Shown here: piece after piece, positions 1 to 25,500 of the stretch
Layout: the number at the start of each line of letters is the position of its first letter
Numbering within the stretch: position 1 is the stretch's first letter
NCBI GenBank assembly: GCA_002633005.1
Contig: NMRA01000157.1
Span: forward strand, 62,001-126,000
Origin: Phoronis australis
Lineage: Eukaryota; Phoronida; Phoronidae
Reading direction: 5' to 3'
Length of the DNA: 64,000 nucleotides
Notes under the pieces: generated by a model
Database searches by the model: none
The model's input: only the letters and a program-made list of their open reading frames with translations
What the model was told of the DNA's origin: nothing
Position numbers and translations under genes: made by a program

Positions 1-101
1 TTTCAATAATTTTTAAACTCTTTTGAATCAAACTTTTATCTTGGAAAACATCAAAAGCAATTTTGAAAGGCTTTGCTTGATGTATCTGTGTCACCTTTCA
101 G

Positions 102-13418
<13,317 letters not shown>

Positions 13419-15690
13419 AGGTTAAAGTTCGTCAATCACTCAGCTGATATTCAATGAGCAAAAGGTTCCTGCTTTTGTTCCTAAACTATAGCAAGAATTT
13501 TTCAACATGATCTGTCTTGCCCATATTGGGTAATTATGCGTATATTGATTGTGTAGCTAGTTATCTTTTTGTTATGTTATCCCGGTGACGTGTACATTTG
13601 ACTTGTTGCCTTTTTCCATACTGGTTGTTCAAGTAATCACCCATTTCCGACTTAAATTCTCAAAAGCCATGTGTTTAAACGCCCTGTGAACGCCTTAATG
13701 CCTACTTCTGGATTTTTGGGTTCTTGCGAATTTAAACACCTTGGATCACCGCCTGGATGTTGACCCGAACGGTAATGATTACGTTAACCCAGGAGGGAAC
13801 CAACACGTCTGCACCTACGAGGAGCCATTTAAGGGGCTTTGTTGAAATCAGCTGTCAAAATGTGTCTGACTACAGCTGTCAAACTATTTGTTTTTAACGC
13901 AAATACAGTATTGTAACAATACTCAAGAAGAGGTGGTCCTTGAATTTTTTTTTACAAAGTTGTGACATGGACATAAATCAGAAGAACAGGAGAAAATATT
14001 TGTTGATTGTGCTATTATTAAAAATTTAAATTCTTTTAGGATGTTTAGGGAACCATAAATGGTCTTACGCAGATATATTTTACCTCTTTATACCTAACCA
14101 CTACGAATTAAATCGTCTGCCATCATGCACTCTCCGGTTTTGACCTAATGGCTTTATGTAGGGTCCGGAATGCCAGCCAGTGAGCGAAAAGTGAATGTTT
14201 TAGTTCACAAGTTCACCACTAGATTTAAATTGCAAATGGCGGAATGACATGTGAATTGTAAATCGTCAAATCTATGAGTGAATATCTTCGTTTGAAGGGA
14301 TTGATTTGCGAATAGATATATTTGCTGTAGTACTATTTCTACAGATAAACGGTATCCTTGTAATTTGGACGTGTGCTGGTTAATATTTGATGTATGTTTG
14401 AGTGTGATATGTATGATGCCAAGTCCTACACTTTCAATGTACGGACTTCCAAACCTGTTTAAGGGTTTGTTCACAGACTATTATAACAAGACTCTGATAA
14501 TCATGTTATTATTGTCATTTCTCTTTTTGGTTAGTGTTTTATAAAAAGTTACCTCCAAGATATTTTGTTATTATTAAGTGGCATGTGTTGCACAATAACT
14601 ACCGTAGCTTTAGTTTTGTTTATTCTTCTCTTTTGTGTTCTTGAGATTATGAGTTTGTTTGGACTATGTTTTTGTAGTTAAGATTACATTGTGGGCTGTC
14701 AGGTGTAAAGGTATCGTCTTTACTTTATGTTGTGCTTTTCATTTAGGTTACGGATAGCGGAAATCATTAATTTGAAAAACTATTGTGCTCAACACTTTTC
14801 TTTTGTTTTTTTAAGGCAATTATTCCCGATCTTGGAGAAAAAAATTGGCACTAGCCCAGTCAAGTTATACTAAATAATGTTCGTAGGGTGCTCTTTTGTA
14901 AATCACAGTTGTGCTCAGAGTGACAAGCTTGACTCCCAGGTTTGGAATGTTAGTCTCTGAAATATTCCTATATATTAAATGCTGACTATGCAATCTTGCT
15001 GGCTTTTTCTCATGGGTGACTGACATAGTCGAACATACCCCTGTTTTTTCCAGCACGAGTTCCTTTAGGGAAAACAAAATTTGTGGTGTGGAACACAGTG
15101 ATTGTTGTATTTGCAATGAATTTGTTGGTTTTAATCCACTTGATAGTGTTAATCTCTATCTAGTCTCAGTATGTTAAATACAGATTCAGTAAAATCCCGA
15201 GGCTGTAAATGCCGTCAACTTGAATTTTACCTTCAGTTTTATGATTTATGCTTGTGCTCTAGTAACAAATTACAGTTCATGCCGAAAGTAGTTGAGCGAT
15301 CATTACAAAATTGACGAGGTTTTGTTAAACTTTTGGTGAAAGCCCACAGAAGCTAACCAGGCGCCAAAAATGTTTGGCAGTAAATTATTTGAAAGTTGGC
15401 AAAAATGTTTACTTTGCTCCAGATTTTGACAGGAAAAGATTCGTTTTAATTTGTTTCGTAAATCTGAGAATCTACTAGTAGTTGTAAAATTCGTGTATCC
15501 ATTACCTCATGACGTATACAGTATTTTGCTCATTGTGTTGTTTTAGCTCGTTGTGATGTGGGATGAAAACTTGTTTAACAAAATTCTATGTTAATGCCTG
15601 TTTGTTGTGAATCTTTATGCACCCACATAGGTACAATTTGTGCTAACTGAATAGACAAAACTTAATAAATGGTTGAAGTTTCTATAATCC
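13419..15690 (+). other. Probable ALDH4A1 3' UTR
   Basis: No exon or open frame worth calling follows the stop. The first canonical AATAAA on this strand that I see after the stop is at 15664-15669. ATTAAA variants near 14103 and 14976 could serve shorter forms. Extent is inferred from signals only. Confidence 0.45.
15664..15669 (+). promoter_or_regulatory. Candidate polyadenylation signal for ALDH4A1
   Basis: AATAAA on the + strand, 2.25 kb after the stop, in an AT-rich tract and followed by T-rich sequence. Cleavage would be expected near 15,685. Confidence 0.45.
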
Positions 15691-15974
15691 CGCTTTCTGT
15701 CCAAAGAAAAATCTTGTTCAATTAAGCCCACTCACCATTGATAAAACTTTTCTCAATTTTCTTGCTGAATTTCGACCGTGTTGTGAAAAGGCAAAGGAGT
15801 GTGCCAAAATAGAGCAAAGCTTTCCATAATTCACATCTCTGATGTAGTTTACTAAATGCAGACTTCATACATATGTTGTCACCAATTATCAGTAAGTGTT
15901 GTCAGCGCTTGCTTTGTGAGTTGTTTCAGCAAAATGGCGGCTGTGTTTGTTGAGTTTGATTGAAACTCTTGTTT

Positions 15975-18900
15975 CATTAAATACAACATAATTTATTACA
16001 ATTTCGTAACAACTCTCCATCCTGGGGGAATTAAAGTCAAATTTACAACAGAGGTCAGTTAAGACAGATAAGTTGACATATCGAAAAATAAAGACTATTC
16101 ACAAACAATCATTTCTCTCCTATCAGTGAAATAAATTTCAATCATAACAACAGGGTCTATGAACAAAGACAAAATTTTCTGAATGCATGTACCAACTGAA
16201 AACCATCATTTACAAGTCAACGCAGCATTTAAACATTTTTCAGTGTCTGGAATTTGTTTCTGTTAAAGAATATTCTATCCATAACCTGAAGAGTTGAAAT
16301 AACTGAGATGATAAGTATGATGTTGAATGCTCACAAATACCAAAATCTACAGTCGGCAACCACTTAAGTTTCAGACAAAATCTGGCATTCATTTAACAAC
16401 ACGTTGTTATAACATTTAATATATATTATTAAAAACACTGATTAATGCCAAAACCACAGGTTCAATAAGTAACAAAAAATTATCAACCATTAAATATTCA
16501 AAAAATACATAACAATATAATAAAATAATTGCAATCTCAACTACCATGTAATTTTGAATCGGACATTTGATCTCGACGAATTAAATTATGTGAATAAAAG
16601 TTAGAAAACAGCCTAACAAACAGAAGTAAATGGAGTGTAAAAATATTAAACTACTTTCAAAAAGGTACATCATCAATAATTTTAGTTCAGACTTAACAGA
16701 TGGACAAGCAAACAGATGCACACCAGAAGATCTATTTGTAAATAAAACTTCCGTTAGGAGGAAAGGTATTCTAGGATGCTTTGTGAGCATTGACTGGGAC
16801 ACACTTCAACCAAACCGAAAAATGCTGTTGGTTCATCCAAAATGAATTTGCCCAGTATCCAGTCCATTTATAAGCTAGCATATATTGCCTTTTAAGGAGA
16901 TGGAACATTTCCATTAAAGTTTCATAATTCTATTTTTGCTGTCTCACTAAAAACTAATTTCATTAATATTTGATATGAAATAAGCTGAAAATCATTTAGT
17001 ACTTTGCCCAAAACATTACAATCAATATTGAAAAGTGAGAGACTGTTTTTGATTTTATTGTGCAAAAACTCTCTTACCAGGTGGGGACCTCTTGTGATAA
17101 GAGTGGGTACTAAGAAAGAAAACAAGGTTCACTTTGTAATTACAATTACGAAAAGGGTTTAGAAAACGAGAAAAGTTGCCAAATATACACATACAAGCAA
17201 TGTTATTAGTATAAATGAATACAAAAAGCAATCTTAAACAATCCTATAATGACGAGATTCTTAGACAGCAGCTGGACAATGCCTCGACAAAACGAGAACA
17301 ACAGGAGCGTTTTGCAGAAAAGGAAGGAGATGAAAAAATATCGGTTACTACTAAGTATGCATTCAGGCTTGACGAAGACAAAACTACTGGATGACAGTGG
17401 AAACTTTCCTATGCACAAGTCAATCACAGCTCAAAGAGGACTTCATCTGAAGACAACTTATTCTGCTTCCACTTTGATTTAGTAAGTGGTGTCGACATAA
17501 CTGCTATTTACACCACAAATGTCGACACTGAACAGCCGCCATAGACTGAATTGACACGGCGCCACTACGTGTGTAAACTGAAGATGACACATCAGTGTCA
17601 ACTTAGTCACCAGTTTCTGAGGTAGAGCAACTTGCCACCGGCCATCTTGTTCAGCATTAACCATAGATCTTAACATAACTATGGCAAGACGTAAGCGTTA
17701 CCGATTGTTGACTTCCTTCGCGTTTTAGTTCTCTGTAACTTACGTCCTCAACAACCCCTTCAAATGTAATCAAAAAAACTTGCTTAATTTTCTCTTTTTT
17801 GATTGCGACTTGCACTATTTGTAACCCTGAGCATGCCCACTCCATCTTCTTGGCTACAACCTGCGCTATGTTCTCGTTTACGAGTAGTGTGTGTAAACCA
17901 CGGCTAGACACCGATCATCTAGCGCCATCTAGCGCCAGTGTCAGTTAACACCTGTTTAAACCTCCCACGAAGCCTACTTAAATTACGACTAAATCAACAT
18001 GATTATAGCAAAAGTAAACCAAATTTAGGGCGATATAACATCCTTTGTATTCATATATTAGTAGAGAAAATTGGGAATGATGACTCGCGGTATTAAATAA
18101 AGCTCTCAAAATGTATTACAGATCAACACAAGCACTATGCTAGGTTTTTTGAGGTTTTTATTTCTAAAACACAGTGTACTCACTCAGTGCTACATTTTAC
18201 TGTAAAAAATAAGAAACCTTTTTACTTCACTGTAAATAAGATTTTAATGAGATACCAAACACTGTCTTTGGAGGGCCACTGTGCCATCACAAACCAAACA
18301 TTTTCACCCCAATATGAAACTAGCCAATGAAACGCTTAAAGATTTTAATTAAAAGCCCATGAAACTTCAATATTCTTAAGAAAACAACTGTTCCGAACCA
18401 TGCAGGAATCTGCCCTACGTAAGAATATTGATTTCTTACATCGTGCAGGACAATGTAGATATTCTTATGTAGTGCAACAATGAAGGAATTATAACGATCT
18501 CTATGGGCGTGACATCAAAGTCATCATAATTATGATACAACGTTAGTACTCTCTCCTTTTAACCAGCACAGTGCGACGGGATAGGTTTTTCACTGCTTTC
18601 CGATATGACGTCCAATAGGTGGATCACTTACTGACAAGCATTGCGAGTCTGGTGAGTCGGACATTTCCGCCCTCTCTCTAAGGACCTTGTTCTTGTTTTA
18701 TCATATTACCGGTATTTCAAACAAATGCAAATCTAGATTGATGGTGACTGTGTGCGTGAAGTGATAGAGGCTCTGAACCATAGGAAAAATGGGATTTAAG
18801 CAAGTTTCTGTAGTTTGGGGTGCAATGATTAATTTTTCATATCATGCCTAAAAGTAGTACTAAATATTCCTACATTGTCCTGCGCGATATAGTAATATTC

Positions 18901-19464
18901 CTACATCATCATGTGAATATTTCTACATGGCGCAGATTTGTACACGGTTTGAAACAAAACCATTACTTCTGCGTTAAACAATCACCCCTTTTACTGTCAC
19001 TCAAAAAATACATCAATCAAACACTTTGAATGTTGAAGACTAGCCAAACATTTGGATAAGATCCGTGCTTAACCCAACCAGTATCAGGAGCAATTACAAC
19101 ACTGAAATAACCCCTTTCACATCACAATTCATCGGCAAATAATCACACACTCAATAGATCATACATGATTTACACCAGCACAAAACCGTCTAAAAACTGT
19201 CCTTATCAAGAGACAGCCTTTTCAAAAGTATCAACTCCTGTTGCTCTTCCATGCAAACACATTTTTCTCTCACTGAAAATAGCACCAAACACTAACATAC
19301 ATTGCAAACTGAAATTTCACACTTCTTTACATTTTGTTCTTTGTGAAACTTAAGCCACTCCAATGCGAAAAATTGCCTTAGCCGGAATTCGCTTCATACA
19401 TTCTCTTCTTTGCAACGCACGTTTGTGTTAAAAAATTCCATTCCTTGATGGGTATCAGGTGCCG
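15975..19464 (-). other. Possible CAMTA 3' UTR and intergenic spacer
   Basis: No coding exon is recognised on either strand. Minus-strand AATAAA hexamers (tttatt on +) occur at 18157-18162, near 17053 and at 15992-15997. A 3' UTR of 1.3 to 3.5 kb is therefore possible. The region also holds an inverted-repeat element (18,409-18,938) and a CpG-containing stretch with an 84-codon minus ORF (17,657-17,911) that I do not recognise. Confidence 0.35.
18409..18938. repeat. Foldback element with repeated CTACATTGTCCTGC arms
   Basis: The left arm (18,409-18,474) and right arm (18,867-18,938) are inverted copies sharing CTACATTGTCCTGC(A/G)CGAT and AATATTC(T/C)TAC. The right arm also reiterates AATATTCCTACAT two to three times. 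It lies in the putative CAMTA 3' UTR or spacer. Confidence 0.78.
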
Positions 19465-19570
19465 CTATGTCAACTGGTTCGTTCCGGTCGTTGGGTTCAT
19501 GTACTCTTCGTGGTCCGTGACTTCAGCTGGCTGGGTAGTTGTTGTGCCACACTGGCCTGCTCTCTGAGAG
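19465..19570 (-). CDS. CAMTA: CAMTA proposed terminal coding exon 19
   Basis: A pyrimidine-rich acceptor (ctgctcttgtag) precedes 106 nt that enter in phase 2. It reads SQRAGQCGTTTTQPAEVTDH then EEYMNPTTGTNQLT and TAG at 19467-19465. Phase agrees with exon 18 across a 6.3-kb intron. I recognise no homologous C-terminus, so this call rests on splice site, frame and the absence of a better candidate. Confidence 0.45.
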
Positions 19571-22500
19571 CTACAAGAGCAGAGAAGCAGACGACATCAA
19601 TGAAAATGGAGAGGAAGTAGAGGGACATTGCTCATAGCACAGTTGCTCATAACACAACTCCATTCCACACTATGAGAAACGTGTCAATCAAATGCATTTT
19701 TGGATTAAAAAGGGTTAGAAATCGTTAAAAAGTTGGGATCAACATGGAAGCAGGTAAATACTCCTTGTGGTAGACGTGCGCAATGTGTTACAGAGTTTCA
19801 GTTGAAATTTCTGAAGGCAATAGAGGGAAAGAAACTGATGTCATGTGAACTTAAACTATTTAAACATATCTGAGAGCGGCTGGATAAAAATAATCGAAAT
19901 CCATAAAGTGAAACCATCTAATACAATTATTGCCTTTAAGTCAGACTAAGTTTAACATTTTCATAATGAGCAAATTAAAGTCATTTGTGACTCACAACTG
20001 CGTGATTTAAAAAGAATCCTGGAAAAATGCGGGGAGGGAAAGTTGAAATGACGCAAACGTAAATTTGAGGATACGGTGAACTTTGCTACCAGTCACTTTG
20101 GTTGTATAACTGCCATGTGATCAGGCAAACTCCGCCTACCTCTTGCTCAACACATGCATACAGAGAGAGACAGAGGGGAAAGCTGATCAAACGAGGGTTT
20201 GTAACAATTACTGTGAGGTAAGTGCAAGAACCTTCCACACTCATCGGTTAGCAATTCTCAATCATAACTGATGCGGTGCAATGGTTCCAGAATTTCCGAA
20301 CGCGGAGTCAAACCAAACTGGCAACTTAACGGCTCATTCTGCACTATTTCAGTACAAATTTGTAAGTTTATTTGAAGCATGGCTTACAATTGGTCGATTT
20401 TTGGTAGAGTTTCGAGTACACAGATTAGACACCAGGCGCTGATCTCATAAAACAGACGAATAATATGTAAAGCTAACTTTTTAAGACATACACGTTTAAG
20501 TTTAGATTTTCCCCGTGTTTCAGCTCAAGAGATATTTAAAAGATTGACAGTCGGGCTAAGCCTTCTTAATAAAAATGCACGAGACCTAAAGAGTTGGAAA
20601 AATATATACGAAATAAATTTATGCTCAGATGAAATGGGAACCGGGTTTACGAATCATACATAAATTTAATCCACAACTACTGGCATGATCTATACAAAAA
20701 AATATAAATTATAATGGTCAACAAAATTTTGAGCTGAAAGTGGCATATGCCAATGGTCATGCAAACTTCCTCATCTATCATTGCTAACGAACCGACACAC
20801 AAAATTTTAGATATCAAATCCCCATGGCCCCCAGTTTGCTCCCTGAAGCCTCCAGGCTTTAATCAACATCCTGGATTTTCATTGAGTCCAATGGTGGTCA
20901 ATATTCACTCCTTTACCCAGAAAGTTTAAGTCACGTTACGTTAAGTTTTCACGAATCAATGCAATTTGTAGAGGTAAAAAGACCATTTTCACAAGATAAA
21001 ACTTAATTTTGAATTAATTCAAGACAGAAGAAAAATCTTGAAGTGAACCAGGCAGATGGTTGAAATGCTGATTTTCTCATGCAGGACTGAACTGACAGCA
21101 GAGAGTTGTACATAGACACCTGTGGTTTAAAAATCCTTCGTTATGCTACATAAAACACACAAAAACAAATTATACTTTCAAGAGGAAAGAATGACGCTGG
21201 AATAACACAAATAGGATGACTATGTCGTGACATTGCTGCTTACAATCAAAACAAAAATTCGCACTTAGAAATAGGCAAGATGACAGAGTACAGTAGGTTT
21301 CACAACATAACAATCAAATATAGAGAAATGTTCACCACAACATAGATAATTTTTCAGTCACATAAAACGAATACACAAGAAATGTTGTTTTCTCACAGTA
21401 CAAGCCAATGACAGTTTCCAGCATTGCTCAGCTAACAGTCTCAGTGCAGACACTGGACTTTTTCAAGCATATCTCAATGCAATGATCAATGACAATACAG
21501 AGCCCTCTGTAAGCAACAGTGGCGAATCACAGCTGCTTCATCTGTTCACAGGGAAAAACTGAGAAGTGTGTGACAATGTGTGCTGTACTGTTTGTGCGCA
21601 CCAAAGAAGTAATTGCAATGTAAAAAATGTCAGATACGACACTTAAAGAAACAGACAACCAACGCAGCAAAAGACTGCAGGCAACTCACCCGATAGGCAC
21701 TGTACATGTCCCATAACAGACTGGCAAATGGTTAGGAAACAAACACCATTATATTAGTTATGGCTGGCAGGAAAATCCGAAGTACTACACTATGCTACAC
21801 CCAGTAAATATAAAAGCTCGCATGCAAAATATTACAATTGATTTCACCCGCATCCTACAACAACGATCCCACATTAAATGGACAATCCATGGTCACATGC
21901 AGGCAAATTGTTTGTCCAAACTTCAAACTCCTTAAAATACATCTCACTGAATAACATTTAGAAGTGGTTCTGTAAATAGCCTAAAACTAAACAAACAGCA
22001 TGTTACAAATTTTAGGCAACTTTTTCCGATACTTGTACAGTATAAAGTGGTTTTCTAAACAAAACTTAATAATTTCTGACAACACAATAAAATCTATAAG
22101 AAACGATCCCCTCAACATCACTCTGAATTTTTTAATGTCTCCACTACCTGTCACCCATTACATAAATGATGAAATTTTAGACCAGGGCCCGGTCTCCAAT
22201 CTTTTTACTCGAAATGGAACTCGAAATTAGGTTTGGCATTTTCTACTCTACTTTTGAGCGAACTCAAGATAAGTGTCTATTATTCTATGCTCGAGTACAC
22301 AATAACTTACGTAGATAATTTATTGTCCTTAGTTCACGGTTTGCAAACCCAATATTAAAGCAATAAGTTCGAGTTTGAACTCTAAATTTCGAGTTTTTAC
22401 TCGAGTTTGTAGCACGAATGTAAGGGTCTTCAAGGGCAAACTTGAACTAGAAACTCCTATGCATAAACTATAATGCATTCGAGCACAGTCTGATAACCAA

Positions 22501-25500
22501 TTATCTTAAGTTCGCACAAAAGGAGCAGAGAAATTGCCAAAAATAGTTTCGAGTTCGTTTCGAGTACAAAGATTACAGACCAGGCCCAGGTGTTTAGCAG
22601 CTAGAGTAAGTGTGTTGTCACTGCTACTTGCAAGCCAATTTACAAGATCCCATAACCAGTGTAATAGCCCAAGAACACTCAAAAAATGAAACGCGTTCAC
22701 AGGAAACAAAGATGCGTCTTGGAGAAAGTTGTGCATGTGAACGCGACCCACAGAATATTTCTCAATATCAGCCATTTACCTGAATGGACACATTTCAACT
22801 GAAAGGGTAAGTAGCAACAAAAATGAATACTTCTAACTGTTGAAAGCATGCATTTCTTAACAGATATTTTTCTGAAAAATACTTCCGCAAAGGACAACCC
22901 CAAGAAATAAAAAGTACAAAAAATTACCACCATACCACATTTTGTGTACCGTCTAAACCAATACAGTCAATGGGACCATTGTTACTCATAAGTAACAAGT
23001 TGTGTGCAAATTTGGACAACAAGACCAACATGGCGTGTTGATATCTGCCCAGAATGCATTGCATATGGTATGTTTCTAAGGTTGCTTATCAGCTTTGTGA
23101 AAGCTACAAGGAGACAACGTTTGACCAGGGGTCAGACCGAATGGTCAGAACTGACAAAAGTGTTGGTACCTCACCTTTTAAAACTAACATCAAATCAAAA
23201 AGTTTAAAATATGAACAGTTTTCAACATTTGCAACGAAGAAATAAAACATACCACAAAAACTAAGGGACACAGCGCTGGACATCCAACAATTAGCAGGTC
23301 TAGTGCTTCTTTTTTAAAAAACAATCATAATGTCTGGCAAGAACAAAGACAGACACAAAACACCACAACCGGCAAAACTGGTAGCTGCCATCATCTTCAA
23401 AATGGAGGAGCCACTAGGTGGTGCTGCACCAGTCGAATCAGCCCAAAAATCCATTGGTACCTGCGCGTTACACTAACTTACATCTTTGAAAGTTTCATTA
23501 AAATCATCCGAAAGCATTCTTTCCACAAAAGTCCCTTATTGAGGCAAAAATGGCCACTAGGGTTGCAGTGGTTGAATTCGATGGAAAATTAAATAGTGAC
23601 GGCACACTGCCATCACATACCTCTGTAAAATCTGTCGAATAGTTTTTTAGATAACATCCGGAAATGCTCTTAAACCTAAAAAGTACTGAAAAAGTCCCTT
23701 AGTTGTCAAGACCAAAACGGCCACTAGGGTGTGCTGCTGTGGTCAAATCTGCCCGAAAACAGGAGTGGTGCTGGCACATTGTTGTCACATATATATGTCT
23801 GTATCATGTTTCATTGAAATCCATGAGTTCTCTAGATATCATCCAGAAAAACCTCATCCATCAGCCCCTAGGAGAAAGTGAAGATTGAAAAGTGACATAC
23901 TCCGTCTTAAGCCGCATTTACACGGGAGACAACTCTCATGGAGCAACTAACACGGAACAGGTGATCAGGAGCAAGTGTGTGTAACTTTAAACATGACTGA
24001 CACGCAGCAAGTTGACACCATGGCGGCCATTTTTGACACCGGTTCGAGAGATAAAGTAAGTTGAATTCGATCAGTTGCTCCAGTTTCAACTCCACGTCTA
24101 AACACAACTGGGGCGATTGTGCAATAGCGTATATACGGGCGATCCACAGGCATTTCACATGGTTTGGATGTTGGCTGTTGCTTATGCAAGCATACGCTGA
24201 CAGTCTACGTGTAAATGACTCATACCGATCCAGTTTTGATCCAATGTCGTGAAAATACGACTTAACTGGAGCAAGTTGCGCCATGACAACTCGCACCGTG
24301 ACAACTGATCCCAGTGCAAAAACGGCTATAATAGTGATGACCGACACTCTTGTGCCAAATTTCATTAAGATCTTATCAGGAGTTTTTAGATATCGAGCAG
24401 ACACACGGACAGGATGACGACAATATGCAACCACATAAATTATAATGTGGGAGCACAAAATGTAATCTTGTGTGAACAGAAAACAAGAAAATGTCGAGCA
24501 AACAAATGTTAAAGTCACGTCACGGCAACCTAGTGTACAAACTGACGGTGAAGCCGGGGGCATTAACAGAATGTTGTCTTGCAATCACGGCAGAGTAAAT
24601 CAAATCACATGTTTTTCCCGATGCTACAGAACACATTACACACTGGATTTGATTGAATAAAACATCGATACACACAATCTAAATTACTTGAAGCTGCATG
24701 TCGTCCTATTGGCTGGCTGAAAACAAATTAAGCTTTTTTCTCTCATAAAATCCGTCTCATATGTTACAGGCAATGCAGACAAGCACCATTTTTGAATTAT
24801 CTTGTAATTTTAGGAGACCTAACCCCAAAAAACTCTGAAGAGCTTTTTAGAATCAGGCTGATGGTCTCGAAGTCGTTGATGGTCACCTTTGTTCCAGCTA
24901 AACAATACGAAAATGCAGCTTCAAAGATCACCTGCTAAAATATAAGTCCATAAACTTTGTCTAATGAACTCAAAAGAAATGTATAAAGTTCACGCACAAA
25001 AACAAAAAAACCTTGATAATAACATGAATTATGTGTCAACCTATAGAGAACTCCAGTACCTTGGTATTAATCCGATGACTGTAGACGAAAAACAAACTCA
25101 GGACATTTGAAAAACTTAATTTCTTCAATCTAGTACACAGAAGTATGTCGCAGGAAGGAAATTTCGCTGCATTTTTCAAGAGAATGGTGCTTGACCAAAT
25201 GAAGACATTCTGACCCTCGCAGACACCACTACTTGACATCAATTCTAAATGATAACATTTTGCAGCTTTGTTTCCAACTTGACGCTATATTTCTGGGAAA
25301 CCACAATTCATTTTCCAGTCTCGGTAACTGAGCAAATAACTTTAAGTTTTTATAAACCAATGTGTTAATGTTTACGCTAAATAATCCATCCATGAACAAA
25401 CTCAGGACGCCGAATCGGAGAATTTTTAAGGTCTACCAAATTTTAGTACTCTTACACACAGATATTTCAGTGACTGTACTTCGAAAAATATTCTTTATCA

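Noticed and set aside
17657-17911. 84-codon minus-strand ORF in the spacer between the genes
   Set aside because: No domain recognised. It is flanked by sequences resembling dispersed repeats, and may be part of the CAMTA 3' UTR.
23907-24584. 225-codon minus-strand ORF, the longest outside known exons
   Set aside because: No recognisable domain; it crosses a repeat with inverted GGAGCAAGTTG motifs and lies in a CAMTA intron. A protein search and transcript data would be needed to revive it.
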